Shown here piece after piece: positions 1-6,623 of a stretch of DNA of 64,000 bases. A model generated the notes under the pieces. It made no database searches, was not told the origin of the DNA, and saw only the letters and a list, made by a program, of their open reading frames with translations. Origin of the DNA: Luteimonas sp. ANT-B3E. Lineage in GTDB: Bacteria; Pseudomonadota; Gammaproteobacteria; Xanthomonadales; Xanthomonadaceae. The stretch is from the NCBI GenBank assembly GCA_001683895.1, contig LXQJ01000029.1, positions 1 through 64,000 of the forward strand, in the 5' to 3' direction. Within the stretch, counting starts at the first letter, position 1. Every line of letters begins with the position of its first letter. A program made the translations under genes and the position numbers.

Positions 1-4
1 GAGG

Positions 5-23
5 GTGTCAGAAATTTTGTGTG
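5..23 (+). repeat. IS256 left terminal inverted repeat
   Basis: The sequence GTGTCAGAAATTTTGTGTG pairs with the complement of 1347-1365 at 16 of 19 positions. The repeat lies 34 bases upstream of the transposase start, the usual layout for this family. Confidence 0.75.
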
Positions 24-56
24 CGGGGCAGAACATAACCATGCCCAGGAGCATGT

Positions 57-1310
57 ATGCCACGCAAGAAGAAGTTGACCCCCGGCGCCACGCCGGGACC
101 GGAAATCCCCAAAGAGCTGCTTGAGCGGCTGGTGCCGGGGCCGATGACAGCCGACGGCTTCGAGTCGATGTTCAAGCAGTTCAAGAAGGCGTTCATCGAG
201 CGCGCCCTGGGCGCCGAGCTCGACGCCCATCTGGACAGCGACGAGGGCGCCGCCGGCCGGGGTGGTGGCAACCACCGCAACGGCCGCAGCGGCAAGACGG
301 TGCTCACCGACGACGGCCCGGTGCGGGTGGAGATCCCGCGCGACCGGGCCGGGACCTTCGAGCCGCAGCTGATCCCCAAGCATGAGCGCCGGTTTGCCGG
401 TTTTGACGACAAGATCGTGTCGATGTACGCCCGCGGCATGACCGTGCGGGAGATCCAGGGCCACCTGGCCGAGATGTACGCGGTGGAGGTGTCGCCCGAG
501 TTCATCAGCAAGGTCACCGACGCGGTCCTGGCCGAGGTGACGGCCTGGCAGGCCCGGCCGCTGGAAACGATGTATCCGGTGGTGTTCTTCGACGCGCTGC
601 GGGTGAAGATCCGCGAGGACGGCGTGGTGCGCAACAAGGCGATCTATCTGGCGCTGGGTGTGCTGGCCGACGGCACCCGCGACATCCTGGGGCTGTGGAT
701 CGAGAACACCGAGGGCGCGAAGTTCTGGATGAAGGTGTTCAACGACCTCAAGACGCACGGCGTCAACGACATCCTGATCAGCGTGACCGACGGCCTCAAG
801 GGGCTACCCGAGGCGCTGGAGGCGGTGTTCCCGGCCACCACGCTGCAGACCTGCATCGTGCACCTGATCCGCAACAGCCTGGACTACGCCAGTTGGAAAG
901 ACCGCAAGGGGCTGGCCGCCGCGCTCAAGCCGGTTTACACCGCCGCCAGCGCCCAGGCCGCGGAGGCGGCCCTGGACGACTTCGAAGCCGGGCCATGGGG
1001 CGGGCGTTTCCCGACCGTGGTCGCGTCCTGGCGGCGGGCTTGGCCACGGGTGGTGCCATTCTTCGCGTTCCCGCCCGACGTGCGCAGGATCATCTACACC
1101 ACCAACGCCATCGAGAGCGTGCATGCGCGGCTACGCAAGATCATCAAGACGCGAGGGCACTTTCCCAGCGACGAGGCGGCCAGCAAACTCATCTGGCTGG
1201 CCCTACGCAACATCACGGCCGACTGGCGCCGCGCCACCCGGGAATGGAAGGCCGCCATGAACCAGTTCGCGATACTCTACGAAGACCGATTCACGCTGGC
1301 ACGGACCTGA
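57..1310 (+). CDS. IS256-family (mutator-type) transposase
   Basis: DDE transposase that would cut and move the surrounding element. The 417 residues match the normal family length. The catalytic triad is visible: Asp179 in FFDALRVK, Asp245 in VTDGLKGLPEA and Glu353 in TTNAIES, the signature spacing of the mutator/IS256 group. The N-terminal ~60 residues carry the family's typical FKKAFIERALGAELDAHL stretch. The ATG at 57 gives a full-length protein. No frameshift or internal stop is present, so the element may still be active or recently was. Confidence 0.93.
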   Translation: MPRKKKLTPGATPGPEIPKELLERLVPGPMTADGFESMFKQFKKAFIERALGAELDAHLDSDEGAAGRGGGNHRNGRSGKTVLTDDGPVRVEIPRDRAGTFEPQLIPKHERRFAGFDDKIVSMYARGMTVREIQGHLAEMYAVEVSPEFISKVTDAVLAEVTAWQARPLETMYPVVFFDALRVKIREDGVVRNKAIYLALGVLADGTRDILGLWIENTEGAKFWMKVFNDLKTHGVNDILISVTDGLKGLPEALEAVFPATTLQTCIVHLIRNSLDYASWKDRKGLAAALKPVYTAASAQAAEAALDDFEAGPWGGRFPTVVASWRRAWPRVVPFFAFPPDVRRIIYTTNAIESVHARLRKIIKTRGHFPSDEAASKLIWLALRNITADWRRATREWKAAMNQFAILYEDRFTLART

Positions 1311-1346
1311 CACGCACTGACTGACGAAACGGACCAAAGCGTCTCA

Positions 1347-1365
1347 CACACAAAAAATCGGACAC
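1347..1365 (-). repeat. IS256 right terminal inverted repeat
   Basis: Read on the minus strand this is GTGTCCGATTTTTTGTGTG, matching the left end at 16 of 19 positions. It lies 37 bases after the transposase stop. Confidence 0.75.
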
Positions 1366-1368
1366 GTC

Positions 1369-1577
1369 CGGTGCTGCGCTCGGACAACGGACCGGAATTT
1401 CTCGGACAAGCATTCACCGGCTGGACCAAGGTCAGCGGCGTGGCGATCCAGTGCATTCAACCCGGCAAGCCCAACCAGAACGCGTCCGTCGAACGCTTCA
1501 ATCGAACATTCCGCGAGGAAGTACTCGACCAACATCTCTTCGCCCGCCTACAGGACGTTCGCGAGGCCGCTCACTGA
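1369..1577 (+). pseudogene. IS3-family transposase (orfB) fragment
   Basis: This is the C-terminal catalytic part of an IS3-type integrase-fold transposase. LRSDNGPEF contains the second catalytic Asp, and NASVERFNRTFREEVLD contains the catalytic Glu. Both ends are lost. The upstream part is replaced by the IS256 element at about 1368. The downstream part breaks near 1570, just after DVREAA, where intact relatives continue into a WxxxYNxxRPH-type stretch. It cannot make a working transposase. Confidence 0.85.
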
Positions 1578-1578
1578 C

Positions 1579-1811
1579 GGCCTCCGTGTGCTAAAGGGCG
1601 CCGAGCATCTGAAGCTCTATCAGTTCAACACGCTGACAGCGAACACTATTTCTGCTCTATCTGCGGCATCTACACCCATCACCAGCGGCGCTCCAGGCCA
1701 AACGAGTACGGTTACAACGTCGGCTGCCTCGCTGGCGTCGATCCCTTCGCGATTCAGGATGTTCCGACCAATGACGGCATCAACCATCCAGCGGATCGGC
1801 ATCATCCCTGA
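1579..1811 (+). pseudogene. GFA-family (CENP-V/glutathione-dependent formaldehyde-activating-like) gene remnant
   Basis: The first frame reads LRVLKGAEHLKLYQFNT. A one-base loss near 1642-1644 shifts the reading, and the next frame gives HYFCSICGIYTHHQRRSRP, then YGYNVGCLAGVD and a TGA at 1809. This is the C-terminal half of a GFA-fold zinc protein; CSICG carries zinc-binding cysteines. The 5' half is missing at the junction with the IS3 fragment. The function is lost. An attC-like site follows the stop at once, which suggests the gene was once a cassette. Confidence 0.75.
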
Positions 1812-1866
1812 TAGTTCGCTGAAGCCGAGGCCGCTTCATGGATCGGCCTCGTGCAGGCGTCACGCC
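1811..1866 (+). repeat. attC-like cassette recombination site 1
   Basis: Imperfect inverted repeat closely resembling the ~60 bp attC of Pseudomonas/Xanthomonas-type integrons as I remember it. The left arm TTCGCTGAAGCCGAGGCCGC is followed by a GATCGGCCTC right arm and a CAGGCGT stretch. It sits between the GFA remnant and the next gene. Confidence 0.7.
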
Positions 1867-1879
1867 CTACCTGCATCCC

Positions 1880-2341
1880 ATGCGCGCACTTGAGACAAGA
1901 ATTCCGCCGCCTATTGTCATGGTGTTGGCCGGGGCAATCGGCTGGCTCGCCTCGCGCTGTCTCCCAGCGCTCTCGCTCCCGCTGCCGTTCAACAAGGTCT
2001 TGGTCATCAGCCTGGCGACGGCTGGCATCGCGCTCAACCTCCTTCCCAAGCTGGCTTTTGCGCGTGTGTCGACTACCGTCAATCCACTTCGCCCAGCTTC
2101 CAGCACATGCCTTGTGACATCGGGCATCTATCGCTACACGCGCAACCCCATGTACCTCGGCCACAGCGTCATTCTTCTTGCCTGGGCGGTGTTCCTGCAC
2201 AACGCGGCGGCGTTCTCGACCGTCCCTGTCTTCATGCTCTATATCTCACGGTTCCAGATACAGCCGGAAGAAAAGCATCTCGCCGTCCGCTTCCCGGGCG
2301 CCTACGCTGCCTTCCGTCAACGCACCCCGCGCTGGCTATGA
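1880..2341 (+). CDS. Isoprenylcysteine carboxylmethyltransferase-family membrane protein
   Basis: Small integral membrane methyltransferase-like protein (153 aa) of the ICMT/phospholipid methyltransferase superfamily. Hydrophobic segments lie near residues 8-25, 34-50 and 95-115. The family core GIYRYTRNPMYLGH is followed by a C-terminal EEKHLAVRFPGAYAAFRQRTPRW, the SAM and acceptor-binding signature of these short bacterial members. The substrate is unknown. I chose the ATG at 1880 because everything upstream belongs to the attC-like site. It lies alone between two attC-like sites, as a single-gene cassette would. Confidence 0.8.
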   Translation: MRALETRIPPPIVMVLAGAIGWLASRCLPALSLPLPFNKVLVISLATAGIALNLLPKLAFARVSTTVNPLRPASSTCLVTSGIYRYTRNPMYLGHSVILLAWAVFLHNAAAFSTVPVFMLYISRFQIQPEEKHLAVRFPGAYAAFRQRTPRWL

Positions 2342-2345
2342 TGGA

Positions 2346-2401
2346 AACAGTCCATTCAAGCCGAACCGGGTTTGCGGGCCGGCCGCATGCAGGCGTCGGA
2401 G
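2346..2401 (+). repeat. attC-like cassette recombination site 2
   Basis: Follows the preceding stop by four bases. The left arm ATTCAAGCCGAACC, a GGGTTTGCGGG centre and a CCGGC/CAGGCGT right side make it one of the best preserved copies in this array. Confidence 0.75.
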
Positions 2402-2420
2402 GGATGGAGTCTACGGCACA

Positions 2421-3017
2421 ATGAACCTTGCTCTGTTCGACTTCGACGGCACGATTACCGTACGGGAGATGTTCCCGGCTTTCATGCAGCTTGCAGTCGC
2501 GCCCCGCCGCCTCGCAGCTGGCAAGGTGCTCCTGGCGCCACTGATTGTCGGATATAAGCTGGGGTTCGTGTCGGGCACCGTTGTCCGGGCCGCAATCGTC
2601 AAGTTCGGATTCGCTGGCGTGCCTCTCGCCGTCCTGGACGCTCACGGCTCGACTTTCGCCCAGTCGGCATTGCCTCCAGTGCTGCGCCCGCAAGCCCTTG
2701 AACGCATCCACTGGCATAAGAGTCAAGGCGATACGGTCGTGGTGGTCTCGGGGGCATTCGATACCTACCTGCGCCACTGGTGCCGAACGCACCAGATCGA
2801 GCTCATCTGTTCTTCCCTGGAGCACAGGGACGGCGTGCTGACCGGTCGCTATCTCGGGCGTCAATGCGTTCTGGGGGAGAAGGCGCGGCGTGTCATGGAA
2901 GCCTATGACCTCTCACGCTACACCCGCATCTATGCGTACGGTGACACCAGGGAAGATATGGAGCTGCTTGCGCTGGCCCATGAGCGGTACTATCGGTGGC
3001 AACGGATACTCGCGTGA
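2421..3017 (+). CDS. HAD-IB family phosphatase (phosphoserine phosphatase-like)
   Basis: HAD-superfamily hydrolase (198 aa) that forms an aspartyl-phosphate intermediate. Motif I is FDFDGTIT with nucleophile Asp7 and Asp9. Motif II is VVVSGAF, motif III includes the Lys in LGEKA, and motif IV is YGDTREDMELL. The length and the helical cap between motifs I and II fit the HAD-IB group. The substrate cannot be read from the sequence. The ATG at 2421 lies just upstream of motif I, and earlier in-frame starts fall in the attC-like site. It stands alone between two such sites. Confidence 0.88.
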   Translation: MNLALFDFDGTITVREMFPAFMQLAVAPRRLAAGKVLLAPLIVGYKLGFVSGTVVRAAIVKFGFAGVPLAVLDAHGSTFAQSALPPVLRPQALERIHWHKSQGDTVVVVSGAFDTYLRHWCRTHQIELICSSLEHRDGVLTGRYLGRQCVLGEKARRVMEAYDLSRYTRIYAYGDTREDMELLALAHERYYRWQRILA

Positions 3018-3032
3018 CTGCCGGCGCGGGCT

Positions 3033-3086
3033 CAGACACTTCATTCAAGCCAAACGGGCCCGGCAGATTGGTCAGTTTCGGGCGCC
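3033..3086 (+). repeat. attC-like cassette recombination site 3 (degenerate)
   Basis: The left arm TTCATTCAAGCCAAA is well kept. The right arm ATTGGTCAGTTTCGGGCG still pairs partly with it. It is weaker than sites 1 and 2. Confidence 0.5.
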
Positions 3087-3111
3087 ACGTGGCGCGGGAG
3101 GATCGTGGCGC

Positions 3112-3534
3112 ATGCGACAAGCGATTGCCCATCTCTCGCTGCTCGTCCGTGACTACGACGAGGCCATCGACTTCTACGTCGGTGTGCTCGGCTTCCAGCT
3201 CATTGAGGATGCTTGCCGGCCAGAGCAAAGCAAACGGTGGGTTGTCGTGGCGCCTTTCGGCAGCTCAGGCGCCTCGGTTGTTCTGGCGCGGGCATCTTCG
3301 CAAGAGCAGCTCGCGATGGTCGGCAACCAGATAGGCGGCAGAGTGTTCCTGTTCCTGCAAACAGACGACTTCTGGCGCGACTACGATCGCTTTGTCGCAG
3401 CGGGCGTCATCTTTGCAAGGCCGCCCGCCGTGCAGCCATACGGCACGGTAGCAGTGTTCTAGGACCTTTACGGCAATCTGTGGGATCTGCTGCAATACAA
3501 CGAGTCGGCCCCCTACACGCTAGGAGCTGCTTGA
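3112..3534 (+). pseudogene. VOC (glyoxalase/bleomycin resistance)-family gene with in-frame stop
   Basis: Reads MRQAIAHLSLLVRDYDEAID onward as a typical vicinal-oxygen-chelate protein. A TAG at 3460-3462 interrupts it after AVF. The same frame then continues DLYGNLWDLLQYNESAP to a TGA at 3532. Relatives have FEDxxGNxWDL here, so the stop replaces the codon of the expected Glu and removes the last beta strand. The 116-residue truncated product would lack part of a metal-site half. Probably inactive. The ATG at 3112 follows a GGAGG at 3096-3100. Confidence 0.85.
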
Positions 3535-3578
3535 GAATTCATAGGAGACGGCTCCGCTTTCCGGGTTGGCTCAAGTAA
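3532..3578 (+). repeat. attC-like cassette recombination site 4 (degenerate)
   Basis: The right half CGGGTTGGCTCAAGT and the AATTCAT start match the array consensus; the left arm is eroded. It overlaps the start of the next gene by one base. Confidence 0.5.
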
Positions 3579-4120
3579 TGGATCAGATGCTCGAACCAGT
3601 ACGCATGCGCACCACGAACCTCGACCTTCGACCGTTCACGCTGGATGATGCAGAGGCGTACTGGCCTCTCGTGTCGCTTCCAAACGTCCTTAGGTACACC
3701 GGTGAAGAACCGCAGACGTCGCTTGACGCGGTTCGCCAGATTCTGCTGACTCGTCCGCTCAGGGACTATTCCGTTCATGGCTTTGGACGTATGGCATGCA
3801 TCGAAAGGGCAACAGGCCGGCTGGTTGGTTTCAGCGGTCTGAAGTATCTCGAAGACCTGCGAGAGGTGGATATCGGCTACCGCTTCCTGCCTGACTGCTG
3901 GGGAAAAGGGTATGCCACCGAGAGCGCCCGAGCACTCATGCAGGTGGGTGCCGCGGAGCACGGCATCGAACGCGTTATCGGACTGGTGGAGCCGCAGAAC
4001 ATCGCTTCAGCGCGAGTGCTGGGCAAGCTCGGCCTTGCTTTCGCGTGCAAGGTAAGGGTGGACGATAGCGTCGCCGAGTTGGATCTGTATGCGCGACCCG
4101 GGACCGGTCCCAGCAGTTGA
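3578..4120 (+). CDS. GNAT-family N-acetyltransferase (RimJ/RimL-like)
   Basis: Acetyl-CoA-dependent acetyltransferase of 180 aa. It opens with the RimJ/L-type TTNLDLRPFTLDDAEAYWPL. It has YRFLPDCWGKGYATESARALM, the acetyl-CoA pyrophosphate loop (motif A), and ends with the motif B segment NIASARVLGKLGLAF. The acceptor could be a protein N-terminus or a small molecule; nothing here decides. The ATG at 3578 is chosen over an upstream TTG at 3566 that lies in the attC-like site. It is a single gene between two attC-like sites. Confidence 0.88.
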   Translation: MDQMLEPVRMRTTNLDLRPFTLDDAEAYWPLVSLPNVLRYTGEEPQTSLDAVRQILLTRPLRDYSVHGFGRMACIERATGRLVGFSGLKYLEDLREVDIGYRFLPDCWGKGYATESARALMQVGAAEHGIERVIGLVEPQNIASARVLGKLGLAFACKVRVDDSVAELDLYARPGTGPSS

Positions 4121-4168
4121 TTACAACCCGAAGCGCTTCGCGGATCAGCCTTGGCACCGGCGTGAGCC
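4119..4168 (+). repeat. attC-like cassette recombination site 5
   Basis: Starts inside the preceding stop codon. Its left half AACCCGAAGCGCTTCGCGGA is close to the classic attC centre, followed by TCAGCC and CGGCGTGAGC in place of the right arm and the R' core. Confidence 0.65.
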
Positions 4169-4285
4169 GCCATCTCTCGATCTTGCCGGGTGAGAGACAC
4201 CCTCGAGCTATTACGCGTCCTCAATCCGGCCAGGCTGCGTCCGCACTGTTCCCTTGTTCGATCGCTTGCCAAGCTGTGGCATCCT
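4169..4285 (+). other. Short unit between attC-like sites with no recognisable gene
   Basis: About 117 bases between attC-like sites 5 and 6. Neither strand gives a reading frame resembling a known protein, and the longest frames run through the attC-like sites. It may be a gene-less cassette or the remains of one. No promoter or small RNA feature is evident. Confidence 0.4.
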
Positions 4286-4333
4286 CATCTCATCGCCGAG
4301 GCTGCTGGTCGGCTCGACTCGGACGGTGAGCCC
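4286..4333 (+). repeat. attC-like cassette recombination site 6
   Basis: Ends with GGTCGGCTCGACTCGGACGG then TGAGC, close to the right arm and R' core of the other copies. The left arm CATCGCCGAGG is partly conserved. Confidence 0.55.
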
Positions 4334-4334
4334 G

Positions 4335-4829
4335 ATGGATAAGTTGTCTGGGCTCGAAGAGAACCCTGCGGTTGGCGGTCTCTCCTTTCGACTCGCCCGC
4401 ACCGATGATCTGTCAGAGCTTGTACGGATGCTCGCTGACGACAAGCTCGGTGCCCAGCGAGAGGTCTGGTCTTCTCCGCCTGTGACTGGCTACGTGGAAG
4501 CATTTGAAGCAATCGTGGCCGACCCGAACAACGAGCTGGTCGTTGCAGTGATCGATGAGGCGATTGTAGGCATGCTCCAGATCACCTTCATTCCGTACCT
4601 TACCTATCAGGGTCGCTGGCGCGCGCTGGTTGAAGGCGTGCGCGTCTCTTCGGATACAAGGTCGCACGGCATTGGCACCGCATTGCTCAGGCGAGCAATC
4701 GAGCGCGCTCGGGAGCGGAACTGCGTGATGGTTCAACTCACCACCGACCGTTCACGACAGGATGCGCAGCGATTCTACGAGCGCTTGGGCTTCGTGTCGT
4801 CGCACGACGGCATGAAGCTTCACCTCTAG
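4335..4829 (+). CDS. GNAT-family N-acetyltransferase
   Basis: Single-domain acetyltransferase of 164 aa. LSFRLARTDDLSELVRML is the usual first strand and helix. GVRVSSDTRSHGIGTALLRRA is motif A with the R/Q-x-x-G-x-G/A-type acetyl-CoA loop. DAQRFYERLGFV is motif B. The acceptor is unknown; relatives act on drugs, amino acids or peptides. The ATG at 4335 begins directly after attC-like site 6. It has no operon partner and is flanked by attC-like sites on both sides. Confidence 0.88.
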   Translation: MDKLSGLEENPAVGGLSFRLARTDDLSELVRMLADDKLGAQREVWSSPPVTGYVEAFEAIVADPNNELVVAVIDEAIVGMLQITFIPYLTYQGRWRALVEGVRVSSDTRSHGIGTALLRRAIERARERNCVMVQLTTDRSRQDAQRFYERLGFVSSHDGMKLHL

Positions 4830-4830
4830 T

Positions 4831-4887
4831 GCCAGACAACCATTCGAGTCGACCGCACCTCGTGGGTTGGCTGAGTGCAGCGTGTGG
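4831..4887 (+). repeat. attC-like cassette recombination site 7
   Basis: Begins one base after the stop. GACAAC resembles the R'' core. The arms CATTCGAGTCGACC and GGGTTGGCTGAGTGCAGCGT follow in the expected order. Confidence 0.65.
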
Positions 4888-4905
4888 TCGCAAGCGGAGA
4901 TTCCT

Positions 4906-5304
4906 GTGAACCTCAACCAAGTTGCGCTCCCGGTCGCCGACTTTGATCGCTCGGTCTCCTTCTATCGCGACATGGGCTTTACGCTCATCGTTCACGCTCC
5001 AGCGCGCTACGCACGATTCGAGTGCACCGAGGGCAGCTCGACTTTCTCACTTCATGCGGCCACTTGCCCAATGGGTAACACCGGAGTTGTCGTGTACTTC
5101 GAGTGCTCCGATCTGGACGAGCGGGTCGAGTGCCTCATTGCGTCTGGTTTCGAGTTCACGCAACGCCCCACGGATGAGCGCTGGCTTTGGCGGGAAGCCC
5201 GTCTCAGTGATCCGTCCGGTAATGTGATCTGTCTGTATTGGGCCGGCGAGAATCGCAGAAACCCGCCTTGGCGCGCTGCGGTCCAGGAATTCGGCTCAAA
5301 CTGA
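4906..5304 (+). CDS. VOC-family (glyoxalase-like) protein
   Basis: Protein of 132 aa with two beta-alpha-beta-beta-beta repeats of the vicinal-oxygen-chelate fold. The first repeat is LNQVALPVADFDRSVSFYRDM. The second contains VVVYFECSDLDERVECL and ends LSDPSGNVICLYW. The histidine often found in strand 1 is replaced (NQVAL) and the last-strand Glu is absent (ICLY), so a standard metal centre is doubtful; it may bind a ligand instead. The GTG at 4906 is preferred because a GGAG Shine-Dalgarno sits at 4896-4899, six bases upstream; longer starts fall in the attC-like site. Confidence 0.8.
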   Translation: MNLNQVALPVADFDRSVSFYRDMGFTLIVHAPARYARFECTEGSSTFSLHAATCPMGNTGVVVYFECSDLDERVECLIASGFEFTQRPTDERWLWREARLSDPSGNVICLYWAGENRRNPPWRAAVQEFGSN

Positions 5305-5344
5305 AACCCTTTCACGTCCAGATCTTGTTCATGAGGTAGCACGC
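5288..5344 (+). repeat. attC-like cassette recombination site 8 (degenerate)
   Basis: AATTCGGCTCAAACTGAAAC overlaps the last codons of the preceding gene and matches the attC left arm. The right part TTGTTCATGAGGTAGCACGC is eroded. Confidence 0.45.
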
Positions 5345-5749
5345 ATGGAAGGGGTCAGCCACATCACCTTCATCGTTCGTGACTTGGAGCGCATGTCGAC
5401 ATTTCTGTGTGAGGGGCTTGGCGCGCGTGAGGTGTATGACAGTGCAGGGCGCAACCACTCTCTCTCGAGGGAAAAGTTCTTCTTGCTTGGCGGGGTGTGG
5501 CTCGCTGCCATGGAGGGGGAGCCTCCCTCAGAGCGGTCGTATCAGCACATTGCGTTCGCAGTTGCTGGTGACGATCTGGCTGCCTACCAATCGCGCCTTG
5601 AATCGATTGGCGTCGAGATCCGGCACCCCCGCAGTCGCACTGACGAAGAGGGCCAGTCTCTCTATTTCTACGATTTCGACAATCATCTGTTCGAGTTGCA
5701 CACGGGGACCCTAAAGGCGCGACTCGCCGCATACGGCGCTGGAAGCTAA
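5345..5749 (+). CDS. FosX-like fosfomycin-inactivating VOC enzyme
   Basis: Closely resembles FosX, the Mn(II)-dependent epoxide hydrolase that adds water to fosfomycin. At 134 aa it has the family length. The metal ligands expected for FosX are present: His6 in VSHITF, His68 in YQHIAF and Glu117 in HLFELH. Glu43 in SLSREKFFLLGG sits where the catalytic base of FosX lies; the glutathione-using FosA group lacks it. The segments YFYDFDNHLFELHTGTL and LAAMEG also match. An attC-like site begins in its stop codon, so it looks like a cassette-borne resistance gene. Expression and activity are unproven; no obvious promoter is seen. Confidence 0.85.
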   Translation: MEGVSHITFIVRDLERMSTFLCEGLGAREVYDSAGRNHSLSREKFFLLGGVWLAAMEGEPPSERSYQHIAFAVAGDDLAAYQSRLESIGVEIRHPRSRTDEEGQSLYFYDFDNHLFELHTGTLKARLAAYGAGS

Positions 5750-5806
5750 CAGTACTTCCCGGTCGAAACCCGTTGGCGAGCGACCTTGTTTCAGCCGCTG
5801 GATGGC
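5745..5806 (+). repeat. attC-like cassette recombination site 9
   Basis: GCTAACAGTACTTC at the stop of the FosX-like gene matches the R'' core region. GGTCGAAACCCGTTGGCG, CGACCTTGTTTCAG and GGATGGCG follow in the order of the attC consensus. It is the last recognisable site. Confidence 0.65.
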
Positions 5807-5909
5807 GCCGGCGGGGCCATGGCGGCTATTTGGCGCGATGCTGTCGTGGCGTCGAGCGCGAGGCCACCCCAAGCTCTGTTGGCCAATTCAACGAGTCCGG
5901 AGAGATCAC

Positions 5910-6353
5910 ATGGAGTCACAAATGAAGATTGACGGAAATGCTGTAAGGGCTATACGTGAGGAGAGGTCCTGGTCGCAGGAGCATCTGGCAAACGCGGCCG
6001 GCCTCAGCGCACGCACGATACAAAGAATCGAGGCCGACGGCGTCGGCTCATCTGAGACCCGGCTGGCCCTCGCCGGAGCGTTTGGCGTCTCGGTGTCGAG
6101 TCTTGCTCCGTCTTCGGACATCGACTTGGCTGCTTTGGCAGGCTTTTACCGCGGTCGGATCTTTGGCTGGGTTGGCTGGTGCACGGGGGCTGCTGGAGCG
6201 CTCGCCGGGATTACCAGCGGAGTGCTTGCAGGTAGCGTGTCTATGGGACAGGCAGGTGCCGCCCTGGGCGTAGCAGGTGCAGGCCTGGGCATCTTTGCTG
6301 CTCTGATGGGTCACTTGCAGTATCGGGTGCGCGCTCGAGTGGCTGTAGGCTAG
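5910..6353 (+). CDS. XRE-family regulator with C-terminal membrane helices
   Basis: Protein of 147 aa. Residues ~8-62 form a Cro/C1-type helix-turn-helix (AVRAIREERSWSQEHLANAA, then LSARTIQRIEADG). Two glycine/alanine-rich hydrophobic segments near residues 88-110 and 115-135 look like transmembrane helices, so the DNA-binding domain would be tethered to the inner membrane. The ATG at 5910 follows GGAGAG at 5899-5904. The gene lies after the last attC-like site and has none of its own, so it may mark the right border of the array. Targets are unknown; the ~100 bases before it hold nothing recognisable. Confidence 0.8.
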   Translation: MESQMKIDGNAVRAIREERSWSQEHLANAAGLSARTIQRIEADGVGSSETRLALAGAFGVSVSSLAPSSDIDLAALAGFYRGRIFGWVGWCTGAAGALAGITSGVLAGSVSMGQAGAALGVAGAGLGIFAALMGHLQYRVRARVAVG

Positions 6354-6623
6354 CAAGTGCCTCTGGTGTGGGCGCGGTAGTGGCGGTGGAGCCGGTGGAA
6401 GCATCGGTTGCGATACGCTGCGCATCTTGAGGGGATCGTTCCAGCGATCGTTCGCTCTGAAATGGTCGATCCGTATGTGATTGATTTTGAAGGCATCTGG
6501 CGGGTGAGGTCCGACTCCCTTTCACCCGTCCCAACAACAGCGCGGCGGCGTCCTGACAGGGGTGCCGCCGTTTCCATTACAGCCCGGGGGCTGGCTAACC
6601 AGGTGCACGCAGGTGGCGCAGCG

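Larger units (their letters stand above)
1..1368 (+). mobile_element. IS256-family insertion sequence
   Basis: A complete-looking IS256-family element fills the left edge. It has one transposase gene bracketed by imperfect ~19 bp terminal inverted repeats (5-23 and 1347-1365, 16 of 19 positions paired). The outer ends are uncertain by a few bases, and the left flank lies outside the window, so a target duplication cannot be checked. On the right it runs directly into a broken IS3-family transposase, so it probably inserted into, or recombined with, an older element. Confidence 0.85.
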
